Below, one piece after another: positions 1-12,549 of a DNA stretch of 64,000 bases; positions within the stretch are counted from its first letter, which is position 1; each line of letters starts with the position of its first letter. The notes beneath the pieces were generated by a model, which worked only from the letters and a program-made list of their open reading frames with translations, had not been told where the DNA came from and searched no databases. A program made the position numbers and the translations under genes. This DNA is from Nymphaea colorata (lineage: Eukaryota > Streptophyta > Magnoliopsida > Nymphaeales > Nymphaeaceae): the NCBI RefSeq assembly GCF_008831285.2, contig NC_045148.1:9119001-9183000 (forward strand). Direction: 5' to 3'.

Positions 1-1640
1 TTGTTGCCAAATTCTCTCCATAGGGTATAGTGTAGCTAATGGAGCTGGCAGTAGATGAACTTCCCTATTGTCTATTTGATTCTCATGAGTGCAATTCTTC
101 AATGCTAATAAGGCGGAAGTACTATACTAGTTGATGAAAGTACATTAGATGTACACTAAGCTGGACCATGATGGTAAGGGAAAAGAAAGGGGCTTTGGCT
201 ATCATTTGAGCCAGTGGGAACAAATACTCCTTTTGTCAACATGTAACCGACTAAGTAATGAAAAACTATCAGTTTGCCAAATTCTTTGTCTTTCCCAATT
301 TTCTATTTCATATTTCTTTTCTTGGAACCATGGTTTATTAGTTTGAGTAGCTTAATCATGCCTTTGATAATGGAATTTTAGCAATGACAATCATATTTAC
401 AACTTACGAAATTTTCCAAGGTTATAGTGATCTCAATTAGGTTGATATTATGGTTTACTAGCTTTAACATGAACATTTAGAAGTATCAAATGACTCGAGA
501 TGTATTTCAGATTAATGAATTGGTTTGGTTTTAACAATCGAAAGCAACACATCATTAGAAGGTGTTTGAGTGACTTTGTTATAAGGTTGGCTTTAGTGAG
601 ATACTAAGATTTCAAATTAGAGTTCTTCAACCAGAATCATTGTAACAACTTCGCCTCTTTGTGGCTATGCTCCACAAAGGTAAGAACTAGGACAACTTAA
701 TAATTTATCCAACCCATTTGTAAACCCTCCAAAAATTATAAAAATTCAATATTGGATTTCGATTTTTCACAATATAGTGCTACAATCCAATCCCTTTTAA
801 AGCACACATGTGTGCATATGCAACCTCGTATATGAGTCTTGAACCTTGTTTTGATATCAATTATAGCAATTTGACCTACTTTCATATTAAGCTCTATGTC
901 CTCGTTTGACGGATCCTGACTTGCTTCCTAGTACCTTTAGTTCTTGCCCTTGAAAGATAAGAATCAAGGCAAGTAATCATTTAAACAACCTAATTATAAA
1001 CCTTTGAAGATTTCCAAGAATTTTGAATAAGGAGCCAAATTTTTTTCATAATAATGCGTAACAATTATAGATCTTTTGTTCGAAAGATGCATAAGTTATA
1101 TTTCTTCATGCATCTCCAACCGATGGATTTGAAGTCCAACCCTCTCCATTTATTGTTTTTGTTTGCCTCAAATCTTAGATTTGAAATGATTTTGTATCCT
1201 CATATGTAAGCAAAAATTTTCAAATAAAGTGGTTTGAAATGCCTCCTTTTAAAAGTAAAAATGAAGGAAGAGAGAGATTGGGGGAAATCACTAGCCAAAA
1301 TTTTCCGTGTGATCTCCTCCCTAGGAAATAAGCTTCAATAGTGAACAACTTGCATAATTAAAAGATATTATACTTTTATAAATCGGGTTCTTTATCTATG
1401 CTTCTTTATTTGTTGCCAACATTTATAAAAACGGTAGATGTTAGACAGATAAACGTTAAAGGGATAAGGAACAATCTCAGCTTTTGATTTTTTTAAAGAT
1501 TAGCAATTGAGAACAAAAATAAGGAAAAAATGATTAAACTACTATTAGATGACAAATATGCTCATCACTTTTTCTCTTGGTTTTTTCTCTCAAATGCTGA
1601 AAAGGGTCATCAAGAACTAAAATTGTTCTTCATTTGTCTT
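1..1640. other. intergenic, no gene seen
   Basis: AT-rich sequence with stop codons in all frames and no open frame of recognisable protein character on either strand. I see no tRNA, no clear inverted repeat and no exon-like block. Confidence 0.5.
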
Positions 1641-1646
1641 GCATGT

Positions 1647-1649
<3 letters not shown>

Positions 1650-1717
<68 letters not shown>

Positions 1718-1718
1718 A
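1650..1718. repeat. compound microsatellite (CT)n(AT)n(GT)n
   Basis: A run of CT dinucleotides passes directly into AT dinucleotides and then GT dinucleotides. Open frames across it encode only SLSLSL/YIYIYI/VCVCV low-complexity peptide and are not genes. Confidence 0.9.
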
Positions 1719-1830
1719 AATGAGATCTCTAAAAAATACTCCAGCGAAGAAAAGTATCAACGCTAGATCTTTACCCCACACTTGTATACGGTGTGCATGA
1801 AGAGAAAGGAACTTCTTTTATGTCTAACAA

Positions 1831-2130
1831 TCAATGCTGTCCCGCCATAGTGCTTGACAAAACAGTTGGGGAATAAATGAGGTGTTCCATCAGGAAGGAG
1901 CAATGTAACAGCAAAGTTGAAGCAATCCTTCTCTGTAGCAAGTGGTGTGCTTTGTAAAGTACTCTTATTGCGATTCTGTAAAATGTTAGGTTTGCTGCCT
2001 GCCTCTCTTCAAAAGATTCATCATTTAACCGTGGAAGCAAGGTACTTCTTTTATTATGAATGAAGTGTTCAAAATTTTTTAACCCTCCAACGCTCTTCAT
2101 AATTCCAAATGAGGACGGATCTTTTTTCAA
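1831..2130 (-). other. unassigned 99-codon open frame, possible gene remnant
   Basis: The minus strand reads open for 99 codons ending in TGA. The composition is protein-like rather than low-complexity: mixed charge, with a segment ERQAANLTFYRIAIRVLY followed by a leucine-rich stretch and a terminal SPTVLSST. I do not recognise the family. There is no obvious promoter, and no flanking exon was found on this strand. It lies about 170 bp upstream of the TNL start, on the opposite strand. It could be a chance frame or a relic exon of a displaced gene. Confidence 0.2.
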
Positions 2131-2301
2131 AATGTTTTCGGTTTCCTCTTTTCTGGATTTGTGAGTACAATATCTCGAAATTGTTGAACTTCACTATATG
2201 GTCTCTCCTTTCTTCCTTCTCACTTCTCAGGCTTTCTATATGCTTTTGCTAAACGTGGAGAAACAAGGGAGGGAGTGAAAGAGAGGGAGGGAGGGAGAGA
2301 G

Positions 2302-5300
2302 ATGGCGTTTGGCGCATCTCGGCCGTCCAGTGGCTTCCGGTTCGACGTCTTCCTGAGCTCCACCGGCGGCGACTTCGCCGGTTCTCTGTACGACAGCCTA
2401 AGTAGGAGCGGCGTGCGGACGTTCAAGGAAGAAGAGAGAACGGCTGGCCAGGACCGCCCATCTGATCAGGCGATGGATGGCTCGGACGTGTTCATAGCCA
2501 TTCTGTCGGAGTCGTACCCCGGGTCCCGGCGGTGCCTGAGGGAGCTCGCCAAGATGGTGGCGAGCGGCCGTGTGATACTGCCGGTCTTCTTGGACGTCGA
2601 TCCGTCGGACGTGCGGCGGCAGAGGGGGCCGCTGGAGAGGGCGTTCAGAGAACACGAGAGGGACAGGGCGGTGGAGAAGGAGACGGTGACGGAATGGAGG
2701 GAGGCGATGACGGCCGTGGGGGAGATCAAGGGCTACCATCTCACCGACAAGGAACGAAGGTGCGTCTTCAAACTTGAACCAGCTCATGTCTGATCAACCT
2801 CGTTATTATAAAGATTAAAACAAATAAAACAGAGTGTCACGGGCTGACTCCTAAAAAGTCGGCCAAGACACAGAGAACAATTAGTATTCACTCCCAACTC
2901 TGAACATTCATCGAATAAGGCATGAAATTTTTTGTCAAAATTTTCAAAGAGCTTCTTCTTCCATGGAAAAGTTAACGTTGGGTCAAATTTACAAAATTTC
3001 TTCATGTTTCATGGCATACCTTCATAACAAAAAAAGTTGACAACCCATTAATGCACATTTAAGAAATGACGTCTGATTGGATTCAAATTTAGGTTTGGTT
3101 TTAAATAAATATTCAACCGGTTAATAAGCATCTACACCGGTACATAAATTTCCCTAAATTCAATATCTACATATTTTGAAAATTGTGGGGTTTATAATAT
3201 GTCATAATGCAGTTGGGATTTCGTTGCGAATTTCTAAACTCGGATTTGGATTTATTTTCAATTATTTGTGTATGGCATAAATTTTTCTTCATTTGCATTT
3301 GAACGTCAATTCAAATCTAAATACGTAAACATTTGATGAAATAGTTACATTTTATTAACTTGCTCTAAAAATTGATGCAGATTCATAAAACTAATTTGAA
3401 TGTTATATAAGTCTGCCTCAATTTTTAATTTATTAACTTGCTCTAAAAATTGATGCAGATTCATAAAACTAAAAACTAATTTGAATGTTATATAAGTTTG
3501 CCTCAATTTTTAAGGCATTTTCACCATTTTATTAGCCAAACGACCCTATAGAAATATCGAGCACATTCAATGTGTGACATGTGTAGAACCACATCGACAT
3601 GTGTAGAAGCTGACTTTTTTCTTTTTCTCGTTGACGAAAGAATAATAGACATCCTCCACTCCGTGAAGAATTTCTTATAAAAAAAAATGAGTGCTTATAT
3701 GTTGACTTTCTAAAGTTTGACAGTAACTTGTTATTTGCTCAATGGTCAAATCATTTTTTTACAATTTTTTTAAATAAGTAAAAGCACCAAACATTGCTTC
3801 ATTGAACAAATGTTATTAAAATTGGCCTAAATCAGCAACAGCAGAAAATTTAAAAGCTAGCCACGCAACAAATGAACAAATAAAATAAAATATAGAGACG
3901 ATTAAACAAAAATTATTACTCCAGAAATGTAGAGCATAAACTAGTTAACCAAAGTCTTGATAATTAATCAATGGTACGTTCGTGATAATGCACAGGTTAT
4001 TGCCATTCTTTTTGTTTCTAGCGAACCTTTTGTTTTAGTTTTCTTGGTAATATTCTATGTTTCTTTTGCTTTTATACTCGTTGAAGATTTCTCTAATATT
4101 TAAAAGCTATTGCGAAGAATAGTTGTTGTAGGCGGCAGTCTCTATAGCTCTCATGTCATCGCCATTCATGATTTTTGTTTTCCACATATACTTTAATATC
4201 TGTCGTTGGACAGGGACGACACAAAGTTCATTCAGTTGATCGTCAGAGATGCTTTGAGCAAACTGAGCAGTGCACCACTGGACGTGGCAAAATACCCAGT
4301 TGGAATTGATTACTCAGTAGAATCTATAAAGCGTTTGTTGAGTCTTGAAACAGAAGACGTTCGAATGGTAGGAGTCCTTGGAATGGGAGGTCTGGGAAAG
4401 ACCACTCTCGCCAAGGAAGCTTTCAATCAAGTATCTCAACAATTTGAGAGCAGCATCTTCCTTTCCAATATCAGAGAGGTCTCAAGACAACCTGGTGGGC
4501 TCGTCACTCTGCAAAATGAGTTGATAAGCAAGATATTCAGAGGCAAAATTCATTCTATACAATACGTTGACCAAGGAAGCGAGGTGATCAAGCAGAGGAT
4601 TCACAGCAAGAAGGTTCTTATAGTTCTCGATGATGTCGATGATGTAGACCAACTCGATGCGTTGGCAGGGGATCGAGATTGGTTTCGAGCAGGAAGCAGA
4701 GTTATAATCACAACGAGAGATGAACATGTCCTAAATGTCAAGAAACTAAAGGAGCATGAAATCTATAGAGCCCAAAGATTGCATTTCTACCCATCACTCA
4801 AACTGTTCAGTTTTTATGCCTTTGGCAGAGACCAGCCTCCAGAAGAGTTCATGGCTCTATCTAGGGATGTTGTTGTGGCCATTGATGGATTACCCCTGGC
4901 TCTTATAGTAGTTGGCTCATATCTGTTTGACAACAGAAATGAAGAGGACTGGAGAAATGTCTTGAAGAGTTTGGAACATACGCCTCATGAGGATGTTCAG
5001 CAGATACTCCAAATAAGCTATGAAAAACTTGATCAAGAAGAGAAGCACATATTCCTTGATCTTGCTTGTTTCTTCATTGGAATGGACAGGGAAGATGCAA
5101 TTCATATATGGGAAGGCTGTGGCTTTTCTGCAAAGATAGCGATTAGGATCCTTTTACACAAGTCGCTTGCAAACATTGATGAATCGAACAAGCTGGCGAT
5201 GCACGATCAGATCCGAGACTTGGGGAGATCAATTGTTGAACAGGAAAACCCTACAGAGCCTGGCATGAGAAGCAGGCTATGGTTCCAAGAAGATGTCTTG

Positions 5301-8200
5301 AACGTACTAAACAATCTCAAGGTATGGCGACAGACATAAAGTGCTTCCATTCCATTTGTGGCTCTGCTACTACTTTCGCACTATGTAGTATTTTCTACGC
5401 CAAGTTCTGCATATGGCACATCAGTGACCGTGCTCTCAAGCTAAAGCTACGATGGTTTCTGCAGTGTGATCTAGGCTCTGGTTGGGACCCTTACATTATA
5501 ATAAAAATGCAGTTTCAATGTTTTATTAACATGCAGTGCCATGAAACATGATGCCCATTCTTCAGGATGGTTTCTCTAAAAAAAAAAAACTTCTGGAGAT
5601 TGGCTTTTATGTAGTTGGAAACTTCATGGCCAACATAATGTTTTCGTAGCTGCTTTCTCAAACATTGAAGGCGAGCATGTTGCGAATTGCAACATATTTC
5701 TCCAATATAACAAAAGTAATAACAATTCTACAGCAGCCTTCTATTCAACGCGAGAGTTTTATCCACAGTTTTGGGTCTAATGCCACACTAAATGCCCAAA
5801 CAGCCACTTATCTTTTTATTTGTTTTGAATACCCTTTTATACTGCATACTGTATCTCTGATTCTCTTTCTAAGCCATCAGTTCGGTCATGAACAGGGAAC
5901 AGAAAATGTGGAAGGAATTACGCTCGACTTTGGAAAGAGCATTGAACGGGCAAAGACATCTTTGTGCAATGAAAGTCTTAGGCCATTAACAAAGCTTAGA
6001 CTTCTCAAGATCAGTAATGTGAATTTGACAAATGGAGTTAAGCATATACCAACTGACTTGAGATGGCTTCAATGGCAAGGTTGCAGTATGGAAATGCTTC
6101 CTCATAATCTAAACCTCAAAAAGCTTGCTGTTCTTGACTTATCTTATAGCAAGATGTCCCGTGTTTGGCAAGAACACTGCTTTCAGAGAAAGGTCATTAA
6201 AGATTCTGTCGTTTGTCTTTCTATGAATTATATGGTTCCATTAATCCCAGTGGCTCTTTTATTTGCAGATTGTTGATGGGATCAAAGTTCTTCATCTTAA
6301 CCACTGCTCCCAACTAGTAGTCACCCCCAACTTTTCGAGGCACCCAAAATTGACGAAATTGACGCTTGGACAATGTCAGAGTTTGATAAGCATACATGAA
6401 TCAATTGGCTACCTAAAGGACTTAGTTTCATTGGATTTAAGTGATTGCTCCAGCCTGAAGAAAGTGCCAAACTGCATTGTAAAGATGAGATCTCTTAAAA
6501 TTCTCATACTTTCTGGTTGTTCCAAAATAACTTCTCTGCCAAAGAAATTGGGAGAGATCGAATCTTTGGTGGAGCTTCTCCTTGATGGCACTACTATTAC
6601 TCACCTTCCTGAATCTATAGTCCAGTTGCAGAGCCTCTGCCGATTACTCTTAAATGGATGCCTGTCACTGAAAGCACTGCCCAATTCCATTGGCAGACTA
6701 TGCTCCTTGAAAGAACTGTCACTAGATTATACAAAAATCCAAGAGCTACCAGATTCTGTAGGTTCTTTGAAAAGGCTTCAAGAGCTAAGTGCAAGATCAT
6801 GTGCCAGTCTTGCTATATTACCCCATTCTATCGGCCAGATGAAATCCCTAGAATTTCTATTATTGGATAATAGTAGCATTGAATGGCTGCCTAATACAAT
6901 AGGGTCCTTGGTAAACCTAAAGACATTGTCCATAAGAAGATGCAAGAAACTGAAGTGTCTTCCTAGTTCTATGGGGAAAATGAAAAATTTGTGTCATATC
7001 TACATGAATGAAACAATTATATCAGAATTGCCTGAGGATTTTGGAATGCTGTCAGATTTGCGGATACTAGAAATGCAACAATGCTCGCTGATCAAGTTCA
7101 TCCATGGAAACTTCGGAGACCTCCAAGAGCTGCGGGAACTATCAATGAGGAAAATGTCGCAGATCACCATGCTTCCATCCAGCTTTTCCCGACTTTGTCA
7201 CTTAGAAAAGCTGGACGCTAGTCTATGCAGTTTGGTGGAGAGGAGTATACCGAGTGATTTTGGAAATCTAACTTCACTGGTGACACTGGATCTAAGCCAC
7301 AACAAGTTTTGCAGCCTGCCATCCAGCCTGAGCGATCTCTCCAAGTTAGAGGAACTCTCTGTAGCTCACTGCAGAGAGCTTCAATCTCTCCCTCCACTGC
7401 CTTCATCTCTAAGAAGGATGAGTGCGACAAACTGCACTGCCTTGCAAGAAATACCAGATATTTCAAATTTAAAGAACCTGATGGAGTTGCTTCTGACTAA
7501 CTGCGTAAGAGTGACCAATTTGGTCGGCCATGAAAATCTGAAATGCTTGAGATTCTTACATTTGGACGGATGTAGAAGTCTTTGCAAGGGGGCGATTAAC
7601 AGGCTAAGCAAGGTACCTTTTTAGAACCTGCAGCTGACACATGCTATTGTTCTCAAGTTCTCACTTGTCGCACCCGCAATTTTCTTGCAGGAAACACTTC
7701 AGAAATTGGAAGTATTGACCTTTCCTGGAAGCAAAATTCCCACCTTTCTGACGCATCAGGAATCTTTCTGTGAAATTTCAAAACCCTCCGACACCAATCT
7801 TAAGTTCAGAGGGGTGATGCTGTGCTTTGTTTATGCTGTAGAAGAAGAAGTGATGATCGAATTACAGGATCTACCGAGCTTACCAGATATCCAAATTAAG
7901 CTCATGGTTAACAACAAGCAGGTCTTCGGAACAACCCCAAAAATCCCAGGAATTCCAAAGGTTCATGAAGATCAAGTCTACTTCTGCCATTTTAAAGAGA
8001 ATGGTAGGGAGCTTTACTTCCTTAGAGATGGCGGCAGGATTGAGGTTGTCAAGATGAGCGCACCAATGATTAGAGGCGTTCAACTTAAGAAGGTAGGTTT
8101 CCGTGTTCTTCACAAAGCAAGGGATACCACGCAAGCAGGCGAAGCCTCTGAAAACGAGTCGATCTTTCAAAGTTTGGCAGAAAGTTTTAGTTGCTACTAA
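2302..8200 (+). CDS. TIR-NBS-LRR (TNL) disease resistance protein with C-terminal post-LRR domain
   Basis: Intracellular immune receptor of the TNL class. Inferred exons are 2302-2759, 4214-5321, 5896-6192, 6269-7612 and 7691-8200; all introns are GT-AG and all joins keep frame, giving 1238 aa. Exon 1 encodes the TIR domain (about residues 12-145). It is divergent: the usual FRGEDT loop reads STGGDF, but the CLxEL motif with the glutamate at the catalytic position (E81) and the VDPSDVR motif are present. Exon 2 is the NB-ARC: P-loop GMGGLGKTT (from 209), kinase-2 VLIVLDDVDD, RNBS-B GSRVIITTR, GLPLAL, and MHD at 482-484. Exons 3-4 carry about 15 LRRs. Exon 5 begins with an FPGSKIP-type motif of the post-LRR (C-JID) domain and stops at TAA 8198. 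The start is the first ATG in a purine-rich leader (gagagATGGCG). Family knowledge: TNL TIRs act as NADases signalling through EDS1. The molecule recognised is unknown. No disabling mutation is seen. Confidence 0.93.
2834..2995. repeat. LTR-like fragment inside TNL intron 1
   Basis: The stretch starting gtcacgggctgac, followed by aaaagtcggcc, gacacag and an aacaattag box, resembles the outer end of the right arm of the fold-back element at 25030-25072. It therefore looks like a diverged piece of the same dispersed family, inserted in the 1454-bp first intron. The call rests on eye alignment of short boxes. Confidence 0.35.
3351..3512. repeat. tandem duplication, 78-bp period, in TNL intron 1
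   Basis: Two head-to-tail copies (3351-3428 and 3429-3512) are nearly identical. The second has a 6-bp aaaaac-type insertion and one C/T difference in gtctgcctc versus gtttgcctc. Near-identity suggests a recent duplication. Confidence 0.85.
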
Positions 8201-8850
8201 ACTGCGCCGACTTGTAATCCTTATCATTTTGGAACTGGCAACTCTGTTATCTACGTTCTAGTATTCTCTCAGCAGTCATATCAGTGGCTGCAGTTCTACT
8301 TACTCTGCAATTTGTTCATAAAATATGGAAAAGTGACTACTGTGTAAATGGGTCAAATTATGATGCATTTAGTTAATAGATTAGGTGAATCAATCGATCT
8401 CCTCTTTGTTCTTGTTCAGTAAACAAAGAAATTTTCATATGGGCACACCCATTCTTTTACCACAATCTGAAGAAACCGACCCTCACTTTCTTGGTATAAG
8501 CCAAATTTCGATGATCACTGTCGATGGGAAAGTCACATTGAAGATGCAATTTAAGCTAAGCCGGTTCACATGATATCCTCTTATTTTATGAGTGACTTGA
8601 CACTTCCTAACTTGGGGAGACAACAATACGAAATCAGACAGCTTCAGGTTTTTATTTGACGGCTAATAAAAGGTTGTGCTTATACAAGAACTTGAAGAAC
8701 GTAAGGCAATTATTGTTCTAATTTTAACTAACATGGTTGATTTGGAACTATAGTTAGCCCATTGGTGACTCGATAGGCTCTACAATTTTTTGACATAGTG
8801 TAGAAGTTCAGCTTCTATTTTGGTGTAAATCGGCTTTAACAAGAACAGCC
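8201..8850. other. TNL 3' flank, no further gene seen
   Basis: AT-rich sequence after the TNL stop, presumably including its 3' untranslated region. No unambiguous polyadenylation signal could be singled out and no open frame of interest was found. Confidence 0.4.
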
Positions 8851-8854
8851 TGTC

Positions 8855-9055
8855 TAGCCGGAGAAAGCCCAGCCCAGCCCATTCATGGACTGGACCTTGG
8901 GGAGATAATCCGGCCCAGGGCCTAACAAGCCATCGGCCTGACCCGACTGTTCACGAGCCGGATACTGGCCGGTCCGACTAATAAATCCGGCCAGTATTCA
9001 GGCTCCTTAACCGGGCCGGCGTGCCCCAGCCAAATGCCCAGCTCTAATTGGAACG
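8855..9055. repeat. degenerate GGCCC/CCGGCC-rich dispersed repeat
   Basis: A GC-rich island of repeated agcccagccc, ccggcccagg, ggccgg and cagctct words in AT-rich DNA. Similar gggctgggcc wording recurs at about 14595-14660 and 12560-12700. This style is common among plant short non-autonomous elements. Ends and target duplications were not resolved. Confidence 0.4.
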
Positions 9056-9820
9056 TCTGAAAGCCTAAACGTTGACAGACCTTAGTTCCGTGCAGTTTAC
9101 TCGCATGGACATTTTTGTGAAGCCGTCTTGTATACATATTGTTAATCTGATTTTTTTTTTCAGGCATTGGAATCAGTCACTTTGTGTTGATCCTACCAAA
9201 GCTCCAAGCTGGTGCGACATGAATCAGCTGACTCCATTGAGATTTGAGAGTCGGATCAGATTCACAGACAAGAATACCACCATGAAATTTTCAAAAGAAG
9301 ATTTCCCTTTTTCCAAATCCAACCCATTGGAACCCTGATGCAACTCTCGCGGCCCCAAAAAAAAAAAAAAAATTCTTTTGCAGTTAACTTTCTCGAAAGA
9401 TTATAGTGCCGGATTCTGGATCAGATAAGAGATGGAAGGCATCTTTATTCTGATAAGAGGGAAGAACCAGGAGCACCTGTGATTTTAATATGCGCAAAGG
9501 GTGGCCGCTCTGTCCATTCTTGAAATTTGTCACAGGCGGATTGGAAGACTTTGCACATCATCAAAGGAACACATCGCCCACAACCCAAAACCAACCACCA
9601 CCCACCACCATCACCTTCTCTTTCAAAAGAAACAAAACAGAAAGAGAAAAGACAATAGTATCACCCACGACAAACCATTCACCACCATTTCTAAAAACAA
9701 AAGGAAAATAAAGATTTGAAGTAGCTGGACAAGAAGAAAAGCAAAGAAAAATGCAGAAATGCGAAAACATCAAGCGCAATATAACAAGAGAGGCTACGTG
9801 AAGTAGAGCAGTAATAAACA
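9056..9820. other. intergenic; small open frames only
   Basis: Holds a polypyrimidine stretch ending in cag at about 9163, followed by 170 bp open in one frame. This resembles a splice acceptor plus exon, but the peptide is not recognisable and no partner exons are seen. Downstream are poly(A)-like and purine-rich tracts. Confidence 0.3.
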
Positions 9821-9862
9821 GAAGAAGAAGAAGAAGAAGAAGAAGAAGAAGAAGAAGAAGAA
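9821..9862. repeat. (GAA)n microsatellite
   Basis: About 13 consecutive GAA/AGA triplets. The opposite-strand poly-serine frame is a by-product. Confidence 0.9.
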
Positions 9863-10159
9863 AAGCTGGAGAAAGAGAAGATCATATACATGGCCAACTT
9901 AGAGAACAAACCATGAGATCTTATAACAAGGAGCGAGAGAGGCAGGCGGCTCTGCTGTTCTCTTAATAAGGGAGAAGGGAAAAGGAAAGAGTGTGCAGCG
10001 GTAGTAGGGCAAGGCTGGCAAAATCGACGGCCAGATTTGCGTGGGATTGGATGACCGGGATCCGGCATTGGGCAACGGGCAGCTTCGTCTGAGTGCTGGT
10101 ACGGGCAGCCGGGTAATACCACGGACTCGGCAACTTGGCCATCCCACGTCCCATGCGAA

Positions 10160-11770
10160 CGTTGTTTAATACGAGTATGGGGGACGAGTTTCCAACAAGG
10201 GTCCCTACTCGTATAAATTGGTTGGTTACTTTATGGGGACGTTTGATGGTCTTGAATTTGAGATCCTAGATTAGACCTTCTTTCCTCTAACCTTAAATCC
10301 AGATTTTTTTCATGCAAAAAAAATAAAATAAAAATCTTAGATCTAACCTATGATCTTTAGTTTGATAAACCATGAATTTTACGATAGATCTTTTGTCACA
10401 TCAATAAATAAATGTCATGTTAAATCTGCATCAGTTTCATAGATTTTAGATTCAAAATAATCAAGTGCCCCTTTAAGGTTTGTGTCTCACTGTCTCATGC
10501 TCTCAACTCAATTTTAAATTTACAAATGTTTTATCTATCATGCCTATGTTTACAGGCTAGGGCATGGAAAGCTCATGTCATCACTTCAATTTTCGTAAAT
10601 GACATGTCATCAGATGTGTTTTATGTCATGTAAAGTGAAAACACCGTTTTTGTTGATATACAACATGTTCATATCGGAGATCAACACAATCCTCAACCTT
10701 GAGGGCAAGAAGAAGCGGAGAAGCGGTTACTCGAGCTAGTCAAATCGATAAGATAATCATCAAGCTCACCCGGAATATGATCCATTTGTTATTTGAATTT
10801 CATTTGCTATAATATGATAGTGTTTGTGAGAAAGACCACATGCACTTGAATTCCAAGGGACATCATGTTCTTCTTGCTCGAGGCTAGCTGCAAACGTTGA
10901 TAATGTTCCAATAACACTCTTCCTGGTGACAGCGGTTAGAGATCTAGAGTTTTAAACATGCACAGAACGTGGTACTTTCATCCTTTAAAATGTGATGTCA
11001 CATTGTTCTCAAGGTTCCACAAATATAGGCATACAAGTTGAAACATAGTGGGAGTGTCACTCTGATGCATAAGAAGCAGCTCTGCCACCCTATAGAGGAA
11101 AAAGGGTAAGGACTTCGACTCTCTTATTTGGCAGTGGAATGAAATACTCATCAAATTCACTCAACAAAAGTTGTCATTTTTCTTCTGCATCATGAAACTT
11201 TCTGTTTTGTCAATCCATATTGATGGATCTTCTAGATATATAGATAATGGTGGGTGGCAGAAAATTGGAGCAGATGATGTTAGACTCTTGACTTGTAATG
11301 GCCGGTGGAGGTCGACGCAGGTGCCTTCTGCATGACGCCATTGTCTGTTGCATAATGCTCCATAATGTGCTTATGTCACGTAGAAAATAGCTGGTGCCAA
11401 TAACCAAAGACCCGCCGAGACATCCATAAGATCAGGTATATGAGAGAAAGGGAGTCTGCATGGATGAAAAGGAAAGGAAGGCCGTTAATGAGAGGCCGGC
11501 AATTGCGTTCACATGATGAGAGCTTCTCTTATAATTCATATTGGCACATATGCCTGATCTATTATTGAATTATAAGCAACATTGACAAAAGGAACCCTCC
11601 TCAGTAATGAGAAATAATAAATTGACCCGCTTCATTCTTTAAATAAAAAAAGGTTGAAAGTTATAAGGTTCTTTCATAGTTTGAATACAATAATGTAGAC
11701 CTAGAGTCGTAGATCCTTTCCCCATCTTCCGTTGTTGGCTGTTGCTTCGTCCAGAAGTCGGTGCTTGAAT
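10160..11770. other. intergenic, no gene seen
   Basis: AT-rich DNA. A gtttgatggtcttgaattt box near 10240 recurs in altered form at about 56172, which suggests the terminus of a small dispersed element. Nothing else could be assigned. Confidence 0.35.
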
Positions 11771-11773
11771 GTC

Positions 11774-11776
<3 letters not shown>

Positions 11777-11841
<65 letters not shown>
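11777..11841. repeat. (TA)n microsatellite
   Basis: An uninterrupted TA run of about 64 bp. The YIYIYI open frame across it is an artefact. Confidence 0.95.
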
Positions 11842-11843
<2 letters not shown>

Positions 11844-12368
11844 AGAGAAAGAGAGAGAAGTTGATACAAACCTGACCATTTTGGGTAAGAGACAAAAACC
11901 AGACCTATTGAATTTTTTTTTTTTTCAAATCTGACCTTATAGGTATGATATTAAGAGTGATTTGATGATGAACATATATTAAGTTAGTTGTTTTCTTACT
12001 TAAATAACGTTTTTTAATAGTAAAAAAATGAACGGCTCTTATACTTTTACAAAATGACTTGAACTAAAACATGAATTATATTAGTTAGTGTTTATAAACA
12101 GATTAGAATTTTTAACAAAAAGTTAAGAGGTCTTGTTTTTATCCCTTACCCAAATACTGTGGTACCTACCAATCACTATTTATTTATTTATTGATTTAAA
12201 TTTATCTGTATAAATAGATATATGGAAAGAATCCTTCTCATCAAGGCCACCGGATGCATTTTATTGGACCTCATTTAATCAAACTTGTGTCTCGATGCAT
12301 GTGCTATGAGAGGCTAGAGAGAGAATTCTTCAGGCCTCTTACGGTATATCTGTCAATGTGTGCATGAG

Positions 12369-12377
12369 TGGGTGCAC

Positions 12378-12412
<35 letters not shown>
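12369..12412. repeat. (GT)n(TA)n microsatellite
   Basis: About 11 bp of GT repeats followed by about 22 bp of TA repeats. Confidence 0.9.
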
Positions 12413-12549
12413 CATCCCTCCAAAATAAACCTTCTACTTCTTCCCCTGTTGCCCAATCTAAACTGAGACCCGAGCTGACATAGACAGAGCTCTGGTAGAA
12501 AAAAGAGAGTAAAACAGACACAGTACGCAGCTAGCTCGCACTGTTGCAT

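Noticed and set aside
1530-1718. 62-codon plus-strand frame ending in SLSLSL/YIYIYI/VCVCV
   Set aside because: It is the translation of a compound microsatellite.
2220-2787. Minus-strand and alternate-frame open frames across the TIR exon
   Set aside because: GC-rich coding DNA produces shadow frames; the plus-strand TIR reading explains the sequence.
9691-10154. Minus-strand 143-codon frame with a poly-serine run
   Set aside because: Produced by the GAA repeat; no family resemblance and no promoter context.
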